Below are positions 1 through 6,291 of a DNA stretch of 6,344 nt, one piece after another (the stretch's first letter is position 1; every line of letters starts with the position of its first letter). The stretch is from Pseudomonadota bacterium (GTDB taxonomy: Bacteria > Pseudomonadota > Gammaproteobacteria > UBA5335). Where the stretch lies: assembly GCA_021783685.1 (NCBI GenBank), contig JAJXTQ010000125.1, positions 1 to 6,344 of the forward strand, in the 5' to 3' direction. The notes under the pieces are model-generated. The model saw only the letters and a program-made list of their open reading frames with translations. It was not told the origin of the DNA and did not search any database. A program made the position numbers and the translations under genes.

Positions 1-145
1 GGTCGGTACCGATGATCCGGAAGCGGTCGCCATCGATTTCGACCAGCACATTGGCCAGCACGGGCATGGTCTGACGCCGTTCGACCACACCGATCGTGGC
101 TTGCAGGCGTTTGAGAAGCTCCTCGCGGGAAAATTCGACTGTCAT
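1..145 (-). CDS. dnaN: DNA polymerase III beta subunit (sliding clamp), N-terminal part
   Basis: The gene runs off the left edge, leaving an ATG (143-145 on the plus strand) and 48 complete codons. The protein begins MTVEFSREELLKRL and continues through VVERRQTMPVLANVL to IIGTDL. These are hallmark N-terminal segments of the beta clamp family: the first helix, the conserved VVERR(H/Q)T-PVL-N stretch and the GTDL turn. By family knowledge DnaN forms a ring dimer around DNA that tethers DNA polymerase III. It lies downstream of dnaA in the same orientation, 252 bases away, the usual dnaA-dnaN order. No strong Shine-Dalgarno is visible; a GAG about 12 bases upstream of the start is the best match. 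A TATATT (minus strand, 173-178) could be a -10 element within the AT-rich patch, without a clear -35. Only the first domain is partly visible. Confidence 0.95.
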   Translation of the reverse strand, partial: MTVEFSREELLKRLQATIGVVERRQTMPVLANVLVEIDGDRFRIIGTD

Positions 146-167
146 GGTCTGGCCGTCTCGGATGGTG

Positions 168-192
168 AATCAAATATAAATCTTATGTCTTT
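168..192. other. AT-rich patch, candidate DNA unwinding element
   Basis: Twenty-one of 25 bases are A or T, in sharp contrast with the surroundings. It lies between the dnaN start and the DnaA box at 214-222. By analogy with other bacterial origins this is where DnaA would melt the duplex. It could instead be, or also be, the -10 region of a dnaN promoter (TATATT on minus, 173-178). Confidence 0.55.
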
Positions 193-213
193 CTGGATGG
201 TAGCTGTTAGCGC

Positions 214-222
214 TGTGGATAA
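214..222 (-). promoter_or_regulatory. DnaA box, perfect TTATCCACA
   Basis: The plus strand reads TGTGGATAA, the exact complement of the consensus DnaA box. This is the box closest to the AT-rich patch and so the likely one from which DnaA would load toward the unwinding region. Confidence 0.85.
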
Positions 223-301
223 GTCCGCCTGCCGCGTCTTTTTCCTTATGATCCAGCCAGTTGTGACCTTTTGAAAGCTGTGAGTCGGTGCGCGCGGATC
301 C

Positions 302-310
302 TGTGCATGA
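302..310 (-). promoter_or_regulatory. DnaA box, one mismatch (TCATGCACA)
   Basis: One mismatch (position 2) to TTATNCACA. It is two bases from the perfect box at 313-321 and in the same orientation, giving an 11-base start-to-start pair suited to cooperative DnaA binding. Confidence 0.55.
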
Positions 311-312
311 AA

Positions 313-321
313 TGTGGATAA
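313..321 (-). promoter_or_regulatory. DnaA box, perfect TTATCCACA
   Basis: The plus strand reads TGTGGATAA. It is the second perfect box in the gap, same orientation as the one at 214-222 and next to the weaker box at 302-310. Confidence 0.85.
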
Positions 322-359
322 CCGGAGGTCGCTACAGGTCGGTTGGAATTGTGCCCGGC

Positions 360-368
360 TTATCCACG
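360..368 (+). promoter_or_regulatory. DnaA box, one mismatch (TTATCCACG)
   Basis: Only the last base departs from TTATCCACA. It is in the opposite orientation to the other boxes and 30 bases from the dnaA stop codon. A weaker two-mismatch site (TTTCCCACA, 371-379) follows directly. Confidence 0.65.
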
Positions 369-397
369 GTTTTCCCACAGCTTCTGCAATGGCGACG

Positions 398-1720
398 CTA
401 GGCCGACAGGATTCGGGTAAGGTTCTGATAGTCTTCGTTGATTCGAGGATCGCTGGTCCGGAGTTCCACGAGTTTGCGACAGGCGTGCAACACCGTCGTA
501 TGGTCCCGGCCGCCGAAGTGCTTGCCGATCTCCGGCAGGCTGTGCGAGGTCAGTTCCTTGGCCAGCGCCATGGCGATCTGTCGTGGTCGCGCGATGGACC
601 GGGTGCGGCTGGAGGAGATCAGATCGCTCCGGCGGATCTTGAAGTAGTCCGCCACGACGAGCTGGATGTTGTCCAGGGTCACCAGCTTTTCCTGCAGGCG
701 CAACAAATCCTTCAGCGCTTCGCGCGCTTCATCGATGCCGATCGGCGAACCCTTGAACTGGCAATGGGCCACGACGCGACGCAGCGCCCCTTCCAGTTCA
801 CGCACGTTGGATCGCACCTGCTGCGCAATGAAGAACGCCACCGGGTCCGGCAACGCGACCCCAGACTGCTCGGCCTTCTTGATGAGAATCGCGGTGCGCG
901 TTTCCAGCTCCGGCGGTTCGACCGCTACCGTCAGGCCCCAGCCAAAGCGGGATCGGAGCCGTTCCTCGAGACCCTGGACCTCTTTGGGATAGCGGTCGCA
1001 TGTCAGGATGATCTGCCGGTGACCTTCGAAGAGGGCATTGAAGGTGTGGAAAAATTCTTCCTGGGATTGCTCCTTGCCCTCGAAGAACTGGATGTCGTCG
1101 ATCAGCAGCGTATCGACGGACCTGTAAAAGTTCTTGAATTCATTGATTTTATGGTTCTTCAGCGCATGAACCATGTCGTTCACGAAGCGCTCCGAATGAA
1201 GGTAAACGACCTTGGCGCCGCGACGTCGCTGCAGGAGATCGTTGCCCACGGCCTGCATCAAATGGGTCTTGCCAAGACCGACCGAGCCATAGATGAACAG
1301 GGGGTTGTAGGAGTGCCCGGGATTCTCGGCCACCTGCCGGGCGGCGGCGAACGCCAGCTGATTGGACTTGCCTTCGATAAAACTATCGAAGGTAAAACCG
1401 GGGTTGATGCGATTCCCGGTGAGCGGCTCGGGACGCACGGGGGCCGGTCGACCGGCCTCGCTGACCACGGCTGCGGCAGGTGTGGCCGCACCCACTTCGA
1501 TACTGCTCGGCGGCACGGTGGTCGGTGCAAGTCGACGAATCGTGCTTTGAATCACCTCGAGGTAATGGGTGTGCACCCACTCCTGGACAAAGGTATTCGG
1601 CGCAAGAAGGCGTAGCTGCCGGCCGTCCTCGACCGCGTGCAAGGGAAGCACCCACACCCCGAAATCCTGTTCCGGGAGCTGGGATCGCAGGGCATCAAGA
1701 CAGATTTTCCAAACCGACAC
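398..1720 (-). CDS. dnaA: Chromosomal replication initiator protein DnaA
   Basis: DnaA is the AAA+ ATPase that binds DnaA boxes and opens the origin. With the GTG start at 1718-1720 the protein has 440 residues, close to the usual 440-470. Domain I (about 1-65) begins [20 protein letters not shown] and aligns with the usual family start. A short Pro/Ala-rich linker covers about 65-105. The AAA+ core follows: Walker A GSVGLGKT (145-152), Walker B LLIDDIQF (205-212), the arginine-finger region LRSRFGWGL (255-263) and sensor 2 NVRELEGAL (305-313). The C-terminal DNA-binding domain has the DnaA signature [14 protein letters not shown] (404-417). The open frame extends to a TTG at 1789, adding 23 residues rich in basic and aromatic residues that do not resemble the family and lack a ribosome site; GGA seven bases before the GTG gives weak support for the shorter start. 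The Walker A has Ser where Gly is usual. The start remains the main uncertainty. Confidence 0.97.
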   Translation of the reverse strand: MSVWKICLDALRSQLPEQDFGVWVLPLHAVEDGRQLRLLAPNTFVQEWVHTHYLEVIQSTIRRLAPTTVPPSSIEVGAATPAAAVVSEAGRPAPVRPEPLTGNRINPGFTFDSFIEGKSNQLAFAAARQVAENPGHSYNPLFIYGSVGLGKTHLMQAVGNDLLQRRRGAKVVYLHSERFVNDMVHALKNHKINEFKNFYRSVDTLLIDDIQFFEGKEQSQEEFFHTFNALFEGHRQIILTCDRYPKEVQGLEERLRSRFGWGLTVAVEPPELETRTAILIKKAEQSGVALPDPVAFFIAQQVRSNVRELEGALRRVVAHCQFKGSPIGIDEAREALKDLLRLQEKLVTLDNIQLVVADYFKIRRSDLISSSRTRSIARPRQIAMALAKELTSHSLPEIGKHFGGRDHTTVLHACRKLVELRTSDPRINEDYQNLTRILSA

Positions 1721-1923
1721 AAGAGGATCCAATTTATTGTAATCAAAGCGTTTAACAACAAAGAATCCCCGCCGTTCCCGTACGGGCAAATCAGTCTATA
1801 CCCCTTTTGGTGGCCTAGCCACCGCATCGCCCGTTGACATGGACGCGGCTCGGGAAGTAGCATTTCCAGCCCCCGTGTCCCGCCTCGGACGCGCAACCCT
1901 TTGTCGTAAAGACGGTCGACTCC
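1721..1923. promoter_or_regulatory. Divergent dnaA/rpmH control region
   Basis: This 203-base gap separates divergent dnaA and rpmH. The rpmH side has a clear promoter (1834-1863). On the dnaA side, TACAAT (minus, 1736-1741) and TATAGA (minus, 1795-1800) are possible -10 elements, but neither has a convincing -35; use of TACAAT would leave a leader of only about nine bases before the GTG. A stem-loop (GGTGGC, CTA, GCCACC at 1809-1823) and a palindrome CCCGTACGGG (1777-1786) lie between. No DnaA box with fewer than three mismatches was found, so I see no sign of DnaA autoregulation here. Confidence 0.6.
1834..1863 (+). promoter_or_regulatory. Sigma70-type promoter for rpmH operon
   Basis: A perfect -35 TTGACA (1834-1839) is followed after 18 bases by TAGCAT (1858-1863), a 4/6 match to TATAAT. 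Transcription would start near 1870, about 55 bases before the rpmH ATG. A strong promoter is expected here because the operon supplies a ribosomal protein. No other obvious promoter is seen before mnmE. Confidence 0.65.
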
Positions 1924-2058
1924 ATGAAACGAACCTACCAGCCCAGCGAACTGCGTCGCAAACGAACTCATGGCTTCCGGGCCCGCATGGCGACGAAGAA
2001 CGGCCGGCTTGTCATCAAAGCCCGCCGCGCCAAGGGTCGTCATCGCCTGACGGTCTGA
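1924..2058 (+). CDS. rpmH: 50S ribosomal protein L34
   Basis: The 44-residue product begins [18 protein letters not shown], has the core RMATKNGR and ends KGRHRLTV, matching the conserved L34 family almost end to end. L34 is a small, very basic protein bound to 23S rRNA in the large subunit. About a third of the residues are Arg or Lys. The ATG is fixed by the invariant MKRT(Y/F)QPS start; the Shine-Dalgarno is weak (GACGG about nine bases upstream). It is the first gene of the plus-strand operon and its TGA is followed without a gap by the TTG start of rnpA in the same frame. Confidence 0.98.
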   Translation: MKRTYQPSELRRKRTHGFRARMATKNGRLVIKARRAKGRHRLTV

Positions 2059-2457
2059 TTGAGCTCCAGTCCAGCCCGCTGCGCGGCGTTCCCCAGTTCG
2101 CACCGGTTGACGCGGGCCGGTCAGTACGCGGCGGTACGCGCCAACGGTCAGCGACAGGGCGGCGCCGAGTTCGTCGTCCTGAGTCTGCCCAACTCCCTTC
2201 CCCATGCACGGCTGGGCTTGGCGATTTCGGTCAAGGCGGCGGGTAACGCCGTCGCCCGGAATCGACTCAAGCGCCTCTGTCGCGAAAGCTTCCGGCAGAG
2301 CCAGATCGACCTCGCCGGATGGGACATCGTGGTCATGGCCCGGTCGGGCGCCGCCGGCTTGACCACCGCCGCATTGCTGCACGCCCTCGATCGCCACTGG
2401 CGACGCATCGCCGCACGGGCTAAAGTGCCGGTCTCGATTCCTCCCGAACGCCTTTAG
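2059..2457 (+). CDS. rnpA: Ribonuclease P protein component
   Basis: RnpA is the protein subunit of RNase P, which with its catalytic RNA removes 5' leaders from pre-tRNA. The 132-residue product has the family N-terminal segment FPSSHRLTR (11-19), the RLGLAISVKAAGNAVARNRLKR region (51-72) with the RNR motif at 67-69, then RESFR and WDIVVMAR (88-95). The TTG at 2059-2061 is the only start codon that retains the conserved FPxxHRL segment; the next in-frame one (codon 17) would cut it. The start directly abuts the rpmH stop, in the same frame, with no clear Shine-Dalgarno in the end of rpmH, so translational coupling or reinitiation is likely. The last residues (AKVPVSIPPERL) are not conserved. 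yidC begins ten bases after the stop. Confidence 0.95.
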   Translation: MSSSPARCAAFPSSHRLTRAGQYAAVRANGQRQGGAEFVVLSLPNSLPHARLGLAISVKAAGNAVARNRLKRLCRESFRQSQIDLAGWDIVVMARSGAAGLTTAALLHALDRHWRRIAARAKVPVSIPPERL

Positions 2458-2467
2458 GCCTGTCGTC

Positions 2468-4147
2468 ATGGAAAACATACGCTTCACGCTCTATGCGGTT
2501 CTTGCAGCCGTCGTCTTCTTGATTTGGCAGGCCTGGACCGAAGACGCCGCAAAGCTTGCCGCGCCGCCGGGTGCGCCCCCGGCCATGACGGCAGAGGCGC
2601 CGAAACCCGCGGTTGATTTGCCGGCCCTCGATGCGCCGACCCTCGCGCCCCCGGCGCCCGGGGCAAGCGCGCAGCCGACGCCGGTCATGGCCAGTGCCGA
2701 ACGGATCGCCTTCCAGACAGATCTCCTGCGCGGCAAAATCGATGCAGCCGGTGGTGATCTGCGCCAGTTGGAACTGCTGGAATACCCACTGTCGGCGGAT
2801 GATCCCGCCACGCCGGTGCGCTTGCTCGCCGATGGCGACGGGCAATTCTTCATTGCCCAGAACGGCCTGCTCTCCGCCGATGGCCCCGCCCCCGATCATC
2901 GCGCCGTCTACCGTTCCGATCGGGACCAGTACCGCCTCGAATCCGGCGCCCAGACCCTCGAAGTGCCGCTCGGCTGGAGCGATCCGTCCGGCCTGACCGT
3001 GACCAAGCGGTATATCTTCGAACGCGGCAGCTACGTCGTGCGGGTCGTTTTCGCCGTGGAGAATCGCGGTGAAACCGCTTGGCGCGGCAGCCTCTACAGC
3101 CAGTTGCAGCAGCTTCCGCCCCCGCAACCCAAGCGCAGCTTCCTGATGCCGCACACTTTCGCGGGCGTCGGCTTTTACGACGGCCAGCGCTACCAGAAGC
3201 GGGCCTTCGACAAGCTCGCCGCAGAGCCGGTCGATCTGCGCCAGCAGGGAGCCTGGGCCGGTTTCGTCGACCACTACTTCCTCGGCGCGCTCCTGGGCAA
3301 GGACGGCGTCGAAAACCGCTATTACAGCAAGCTGTTGCCGGGCGGTCAGAGCATCATCGGCTTGACCGAACCCGTCGTCGAGTTGGCGCCCGGCGAATCG
3401 CGGACGCTCGAAACCCAGCTGTTTCTGGGACCCAAGGAGCAGGATCTGCTGGCTGGAGTGGCGCCCGGGCTGGAGCGCACCGTCGACTACGGCTTCCTGA
3501 CCATCATCGCCAAGCCGCTGTTCTGGGTCATGACCTGGCTGCACGCCGCCCTCTTCGAGAATTGGGGCCTGGCCATCATTGCCCTCACCGTGCTGATCAA
3601 ACTGGGGTTCTTCAAGCTCTCCGAATCGCAGTATCGCTCCATGGCGAAGATGCGCGAGTTTGCGCCGCGCATCCAGGCCTTGCGCGACCGCTACGGCGAG
3701 GACAAGCAGAAGCTCAACGAAGCCATGATGGAGCTCTACCGCAAGGAGAAGTTCAATCCCTTGGGCGGCTGTTTGCCCATTTTCGTCCAGATGCCCGTGT
3801 TCATCGCGCTGTACTGGGTCTTGCTGGAAAGCGTGGAACTGCGTCAGGCACCGTTCTTCTTCTGGATCAACGACCTGTCGGCGAAGGATCCCTACTATGT
3901 GCTGCCGGTGCTGTTCGGCATCAGCATGCTGATCCAGCAAAAGCTGAGCACGGCGCAAGGCACCATGGACCCCATGCAGGAGCGCGTCATGATGATGATG
4001 CCGGTCCTCATGACCGTGTTTTTCGCCCTGTTCCCCTCGGGTCTGGTCCTGTATTGGGTGGTCAGCAACAGCCTGGGCATCCTGCAGCAGTGGTACATCA
4101 CCCGCAAAGTGGAGCGCGAAAAGACGCGGCACGCGCCGGCGGTCTGA
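2468..4147 (+). CDS. yidC: Membrane protein insertase YidC
   Basis: YidC inserts and folds inner-membrane proteins, alone or with SecYEG. The 559-residue length is typical of proteobacterial YidC (E. coli 548). An N-terminal membrane anchor (about 6-22) is followed by an Ala/Pro-rich linker (about 30-75) and the large periplasmic domain (about 76-335). The conserved insertase core follows: a hydrophobic segment around 345-385 (LAIIALTVLIKLGFFKL), the cytoplasmic SMAKMREFAPRIQALRDRYGEDKQK hairpin (391-415), NPLGGCLPIFVQMPVFIALY (430-449), SVELRQAPFFFWINDLSAKDPYY (455-477), then two more membrane segments including FPSGLVLYWVVSN (522-534). The groove's conserved basic residue is Lys378 where E. 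coli has Arg366; Lys is an acceptable, commonly seen alternative. The ATG is ten bases after rnpA, with only a weak AGG upstream. The usual partner gene yidD is missing just before it. Confidence 0.98.
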   Translation: MENIRFTLYAVLAAVVFLIWQAWTEDAAKLAAPPGAPPAMTAEAPKPAVDLPALDAPTLAPPAPGASAQPTPVMASAERIAFQTDLLRGKIDAAGGDLRQLELLEYPLSADDPATPVRLLADGDGQFFIAQNGLLSADGPAPDHRAVYRSDRDQYRLESGAQTLEVPLGWSDPSGLTVTKRYIFERGSYVVRVVFAVENRGETAWRGSLYSQLQQLPPPQPKRSFLMPHTFAGVGFYDGQRYQKRAFDKLAAEPVDLRQQGAWAGFVDHYFLGALLGKDGVENRYYSKLLPGGQSIIGLTEPVVELAPGESRTLETQLFLGPKEQDLLAGVAPGLERTVDYGFLTIIAKPLFWVMTWLHAALFENWGLAIIALTVLIKLGFFKLSESQYRSMAKMREFAPRIQALRDRYGEDKQKLNEAMMELYRKEKFNPLGGCLPIFVQMPVFIALYWVLLESVELRQAPFFFWINDLSAKDPYYVLPVLFGISMLIQQKLSTAQGTMDPMQERVMMMMPVLMTVFFALFPSGLVLYWVVSNSLGILQQWYITRKVEREKTRHAPAV

Positions 4148-4152
4148 GCCGC

Positions 4153-4160
4153 TGAGGGGG
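4153..4160 (+). promoter_or_regulatory. Ribosome binding site for mnmE, decides the start
   Basis: TGAGGGGG lies just before TGATG. It overlaps the alternative GTG at 4160 but leaves five bases between GAGG and the ATG at 4163, so the ATG is the better start. This is the strongest Shine-Dalgarno in the operon and suggests mnmE is initiated independently of yidC, whose stop is 15 bases upstream. Confidence 0.65.
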
Positions 4161-4162
4161 TG

Positions 4163-5530
4163 ATGACCGCGTCCACCGACACCATTGCCGCCATCGCCAC
4201 GCCGCCGGGTTTCGGCGGCGTCGGCATCGTCCGTCTCTCGGGCCCCGCCGTGCCCGCACTGGCCGTCGACCTTCTGGGGCGACTGCCTGCTCCGCGCCAT
4301 GCCACGCACGCACGCTTTCGCGACACCGAGGGCGCCGTGCTCGACGCCGGGCTGGCGCTCTATTTCCCGGCGCCCCACTCCTTCACCGGCGAGCACGTGC
4401 TGGAATTGCAGGGCCATGGCGGCCCGGTGGTGCTGGATCTCGTGCTGGCGCGCTGCTACGGGCTCGGCGCCCGTCCGGCCCGACCCGGTGAATTCTCCGA
4501 ACGCGCTTTTCTGAACGGCAAGCTCGATCTCGCCCAGGCCGAAGCCGTGGCCGATCTCATCGCCAGCGGCTCGGCTGCGGCGGCGCGGGCCGCCATGGCC
4601 TCCCTGCAGGGCGTCTTTTCCGAACGGGTCACGGCGCTCACCGAGGCGGTCATCGCCCTGCGCGTCCACGTCGAGGCGGCGATCGATTTTCCGGAGGAAG
4701 AGGTCGATTTTCTCGCGGATCCGGACATCGGTGCGCGACTTGCGGCGCTGCGGGAACAGCTCGCCGCGCTGACAGCGTCGGCCGGGCAGGGCCGGGTGCT
4801 GCGCGACGGTTTCACGGTCGTGATCGCCGGGCCGCCGAATGCCGGCAAATCGAGCCTGCTCAACGCCCTGAGCGGCGAGGAAACCGCCATCGTGAGTGCG
4901 CAGGCCGGTACCACGCGCGACATTCTGCGCAGCCAGATCGTCATCGACGGCTTGCCTTTGCATGTGATCGACACCGCCGGTCTGCGCGCGAGCGGCGACA
5001 GCATCGAACAGGAAGGCATCCGCCGGGCCCGCGCGGCCGTGGCGGGCGCCGACCGGGTGCTGCTGATGCAGGATCACAGCCGGCTGCCGCCCGGCCCCCT
5101 TCCCGGGGCGGCCGAGCTGTTGCAGGCGCACGACCTGCCGCTCGATCTGCCGGTCAGCCTGCTCTACAACAAGATCGACCTCAGCGGTGGTCCTGCGGGC
5201 CTGTGGGACGGGGCCGCCGAGGTGCCCCACATCGGCCTTGCGGTCACGACCGGCGTGGGGCTCGATGCCCTGCGCGCACATCTCAAGGACTGCGCCGGCT
5301 ACAGCGCAGGCGCGGGCGTCTTTTCGGCCCGGCGGCGTCATCTCGACGCGCTGGCGCGCGCCGCCGCGCATCTCGCGCTGGCCGAAACCCGCCTGCACCA
5401 CGATCGCGCCGGCGAACTGGCCGCGGAGGAGCTGCGCCTCGTCCAGGACGCCTTGGGCGAAATCACGGGCGCCTTTACCAGCGACGACCTGCTGGGCCGC
5501 ATCTTCACCAGTTTCTGCATCGGCAAGTAA
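4163..5530 (+). CDS. mnmE: tRNA modification GTPase MnmE (TrmE)
   Basis: With MnmG, MnmE makes 5-carboxymethylaminomethyl(2-thio)uridine at the wobble position of certain tRNAs, using GTP hydrolysis and a tetrahydrofolate cofactor. The 455-residue length matches E. coli (454). The N-terminal folate-binding domain (about 1-118) starts with [22 protein letters not shown] and contains the ELQGHGG motif (81-87). A helical domain flanks an inserted G domain (about 215-378): P-loop GPPNAGKS (223-230), TTRD (250-253), DTAG (270-273) and NKID (336-339). The C-terminus ends [18 protein letters not shown] with the essential Cys at 452. The segment that is LSA-TG in E. coli (G5 motif) reads LAVTTG here. 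Last intact gene of the operon; no terminator is evident after it. Confidence 0.98.
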   Translation: MTASTDTIAAIATPPGFGGVGIVRLSGPAVPALAVDLLGRLPAPRHATHARFRDTEGAVLDAGLALYFPAPHSFTGEHVLELQGHGGPVVLDLVLARCYGLGARPARPGEFSERAFLNGKLDLAQAEAVADLIASGSAAAARAAMASLQGVFSERVTALTEAVIALRVHVEAAIDFPEEEVDFLADPDIGARLAALREQLAALTASAGQGRVLRDGFTVVIAGPPNAGKSSLLNALSGEETAIVSAQAGTTRDILRSQIVIDGLPLHVIDTAGLRASGDSIEQEGIRRARAAVAGADRVLLMQDHSRLPPGPLPGAAELLQAHDLPLDLPVSLLYNKIDLSGGPAGLWDGAAEVPHIGLAVTTGVGLDALRAHLKDCAGYSAGAGVFSARRRHLDALARAAAHLALAETRLHHDRAGELAAEELRLVQDALGEITGAFTSDDLLGRIFTSFCIGK

Positions 5531-5595
5531 GCATCGGCCGTCACCGATCTCGACCGGGAGCGGCGGGACCAAGGGAAAACGCGGGATAGCCATGA

Positions 5596-5940
5596 AGCGC
5601 GTCGCGCGCGATCGGGCGCCACGTGGCCTAGTTCGACTTCGACGTGCTCTGCGGTCCGGGCCGCAGCCAGCGCGATTATCTGGAACTGGCCGAACGGTTC
5701 GAAACCTTGCTGATCAGCGGTATCCCCATCCTGGACGAACGCAAGGAAGACGCGGCGCGGCGGTTGATCCATCTCGTCGACGTGGCCTATGACCACCGTC
5801 TGGCGCTGTTCCTCACCGCCGAGGCTGACGCCACCTCCCTGTACCAGGGCAAAAAACTGACTTTCGAGTTTGCCCGCACCGCCAGTCGATTGCAGGAGAT
5901 GGGGAGCAGCGCCTACCTCGCCCAACACCATCGACCCTGA
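5596..5940 (+). pseudogene. zapE: Truncated ZapE/AFG1-type ATPase, C-terminal relic with amber codon
   Basis: From 5632 the frame encodes FDFDVLC, then RSQRDYLELAERFETLLISGIPIL, RRLIHLVDVAYDHRLALFL, LYQGKKLTFEFARTASRLQEM and ends at TGA 5938-5940. These match the C-terminal third of the AFG1-like/ZapE ATPases, which are normally about 350-400 residues and, in E. coli, act at the Z-ring. Walker A and B and the rest of the AAA+ core are absent: mnmE ends only 65 bases upstream of the relic. Directly before FDF the frame reads VA then TAG (5629-5631), where many family members have Trp (TGG), so a TGG-to-TAG change is likely. The next upstream in-frame stop is TGA at 5593-5595. A GTG at 5644 could in theory start a 98-residue product, but it would lack any ATPase site. 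The codon-level conservation after the amber suggests recent decay, or a sequence error at the TAG. Confidence 0.82.
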
Positions 5941-6131
5941 CAGCCCCCGCCCGGCTCGCCGTTTGAGCGTCTGCCGGAGACGCATCTGCGGCCGTTTGGT
6001 AGCGGGCCCAGCGGCGCGTATCGGCTGTCGCGGCCGTGTCCGGTGCCGGCCATGGGGGGAATCAGGACCGGGCCTTCGACGAGTGATCGCAACGGTCATC
6101 CTGAAATCCATTCGCGCTGAGTGGGCGCCCA

Positions 6132-6159
6132 ACCGCTGCCTGGCGAATCCGGTAGCGGT
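6132..6159. repeat. Inverted repeat, 9-base arms (hairpin)
   Basis: ACCGCTGCC (6132-6140) pairs with GGTAGCGGT (6151-6159) through eight Watson-Crick pairs and one G-T, with a ten-base loop. The AGCGGT arm can instead pair with a second ACCGCTA copy at 6177-6183, giving two mutually exclusive hairpins. Confidence 0.5.
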
Positions 6160-6184
6160 CGACGCAGGCACGAACAACCGCTAG

Positions 6185-6207
6185 ACTCTCCGCCGTCATC
6201 GGGGAGT
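6185..6207. repeat. Short inverted repeat (hairpin)
   Basis: ACTCTCC (6185-6191) pairs with GGGGAGT (6201-6207), seven pairs including one T-G, with a nine-base loop. It is five bases before the next hairpin. Alone it could be chance. Confidence 0.35.
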
Positions 6208-6212
6208 AGCCG

Positions 6213-6229
6213 CTCTTCCGCCGGAAGAG
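6213..6229. repeat. Perfect 8-base inverted repeat around one base
   Basis: CTCTTCCG (6213-6220), one central C, then CGGAAGAG (6222-6229). As a DNA site it is a 17-base near-palindrome that could bind a dimeric regulator; as RNA it would be a short hairpin. No T-run follows on either strand. Confidence 0.45.
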
Positions 6230-6291
6230 GCTTGCGTCAACACACTTGGCCCACCGGCCATGGCGCAGGCAGTCGCGCACCTGGCAAGACC

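Larger units (their letters stand above)
146..397. other. Putative replication origin (oriC) between dnaA and dnaN
   Basis: This 252-base non-coding gap carries two perfect DnaA boxes (214-222 and 313-321, both TTATCCACA on the minus strand) and two one-mismatch boxes (302-310 TCATGCACA on minus; 360-368 TTATCCACG on plus). A looser match, TTTCCCACA, lies at 371-379. A 25-base stretch at 168-192 has only four G/C bases in an otherwise GC-rich window and sits 21 bases beyond the box at 214-222, a typical position for a DNA unwinding element. No comparable boxes were found in the dnaA-rpmH gap, which is the origin site in pseudomonads. Clustered boxes between dnaA and dnaN could also serve dnaN/dnaA regulation, so origin function is an inference. 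Confidence 0.72.

Noticed and set aside
200..222. DnaA-trio elements next to the DnaA box at 214-222
   Set aside because: TAG triplets at 201-203 and 208-210 sit near the box, but they are not in tandem three-base register, so I do not claim a trio array.
314..1615. A 433-codon plus-strand open frame antisense to dnaA
   Set aside because: It is the shadow of dnaA; it starts within the origin-like gap over a DnaA box, lacks a ribosome site and resembles no family.
2420..5593. A very long minus-strand open frame (over 1000 codons) antisense to yidC and mnmE
   Set aside because: It lies opposite two clearly identified conserved genes and its translation is Arg/Gln/His/Gly-rich with no recognisable domain. 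Long antisense open frames are expected opposite GC-rich genes.
5629..5631. TAG as a recoded sense codon (pyrrolysine or suppressor) in the zapE frame
   Set aside because: The ATPase core is missing upstream, so there is no full gene to read through; a nonsense change in a pseudogene is simpler.
5592..5792. An ATG at 5592 preceded by purine-rich sequence, as a start for an intact gene after mnmE
   Set aside because: It is in a different frame from the ZapE similarity, and its translation is an Arg-rich frame shadow ending at about 5792.
6046..6263. Direct repeat CCGGCCATGG at 6046-6055 and 6254-6263
   Set aside because: A ten-base GC-rich palindromic-core word appearing twice in 400 bases is weak evidence for an element; no flanking similarity was seen.
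6062..6280. A 72-codon minus-strand open frame in the tail region
   Set aside because: GTG start, no ribosome site, no recognisable motif, and its end runs into GC-rich hairpin-containing DNA.
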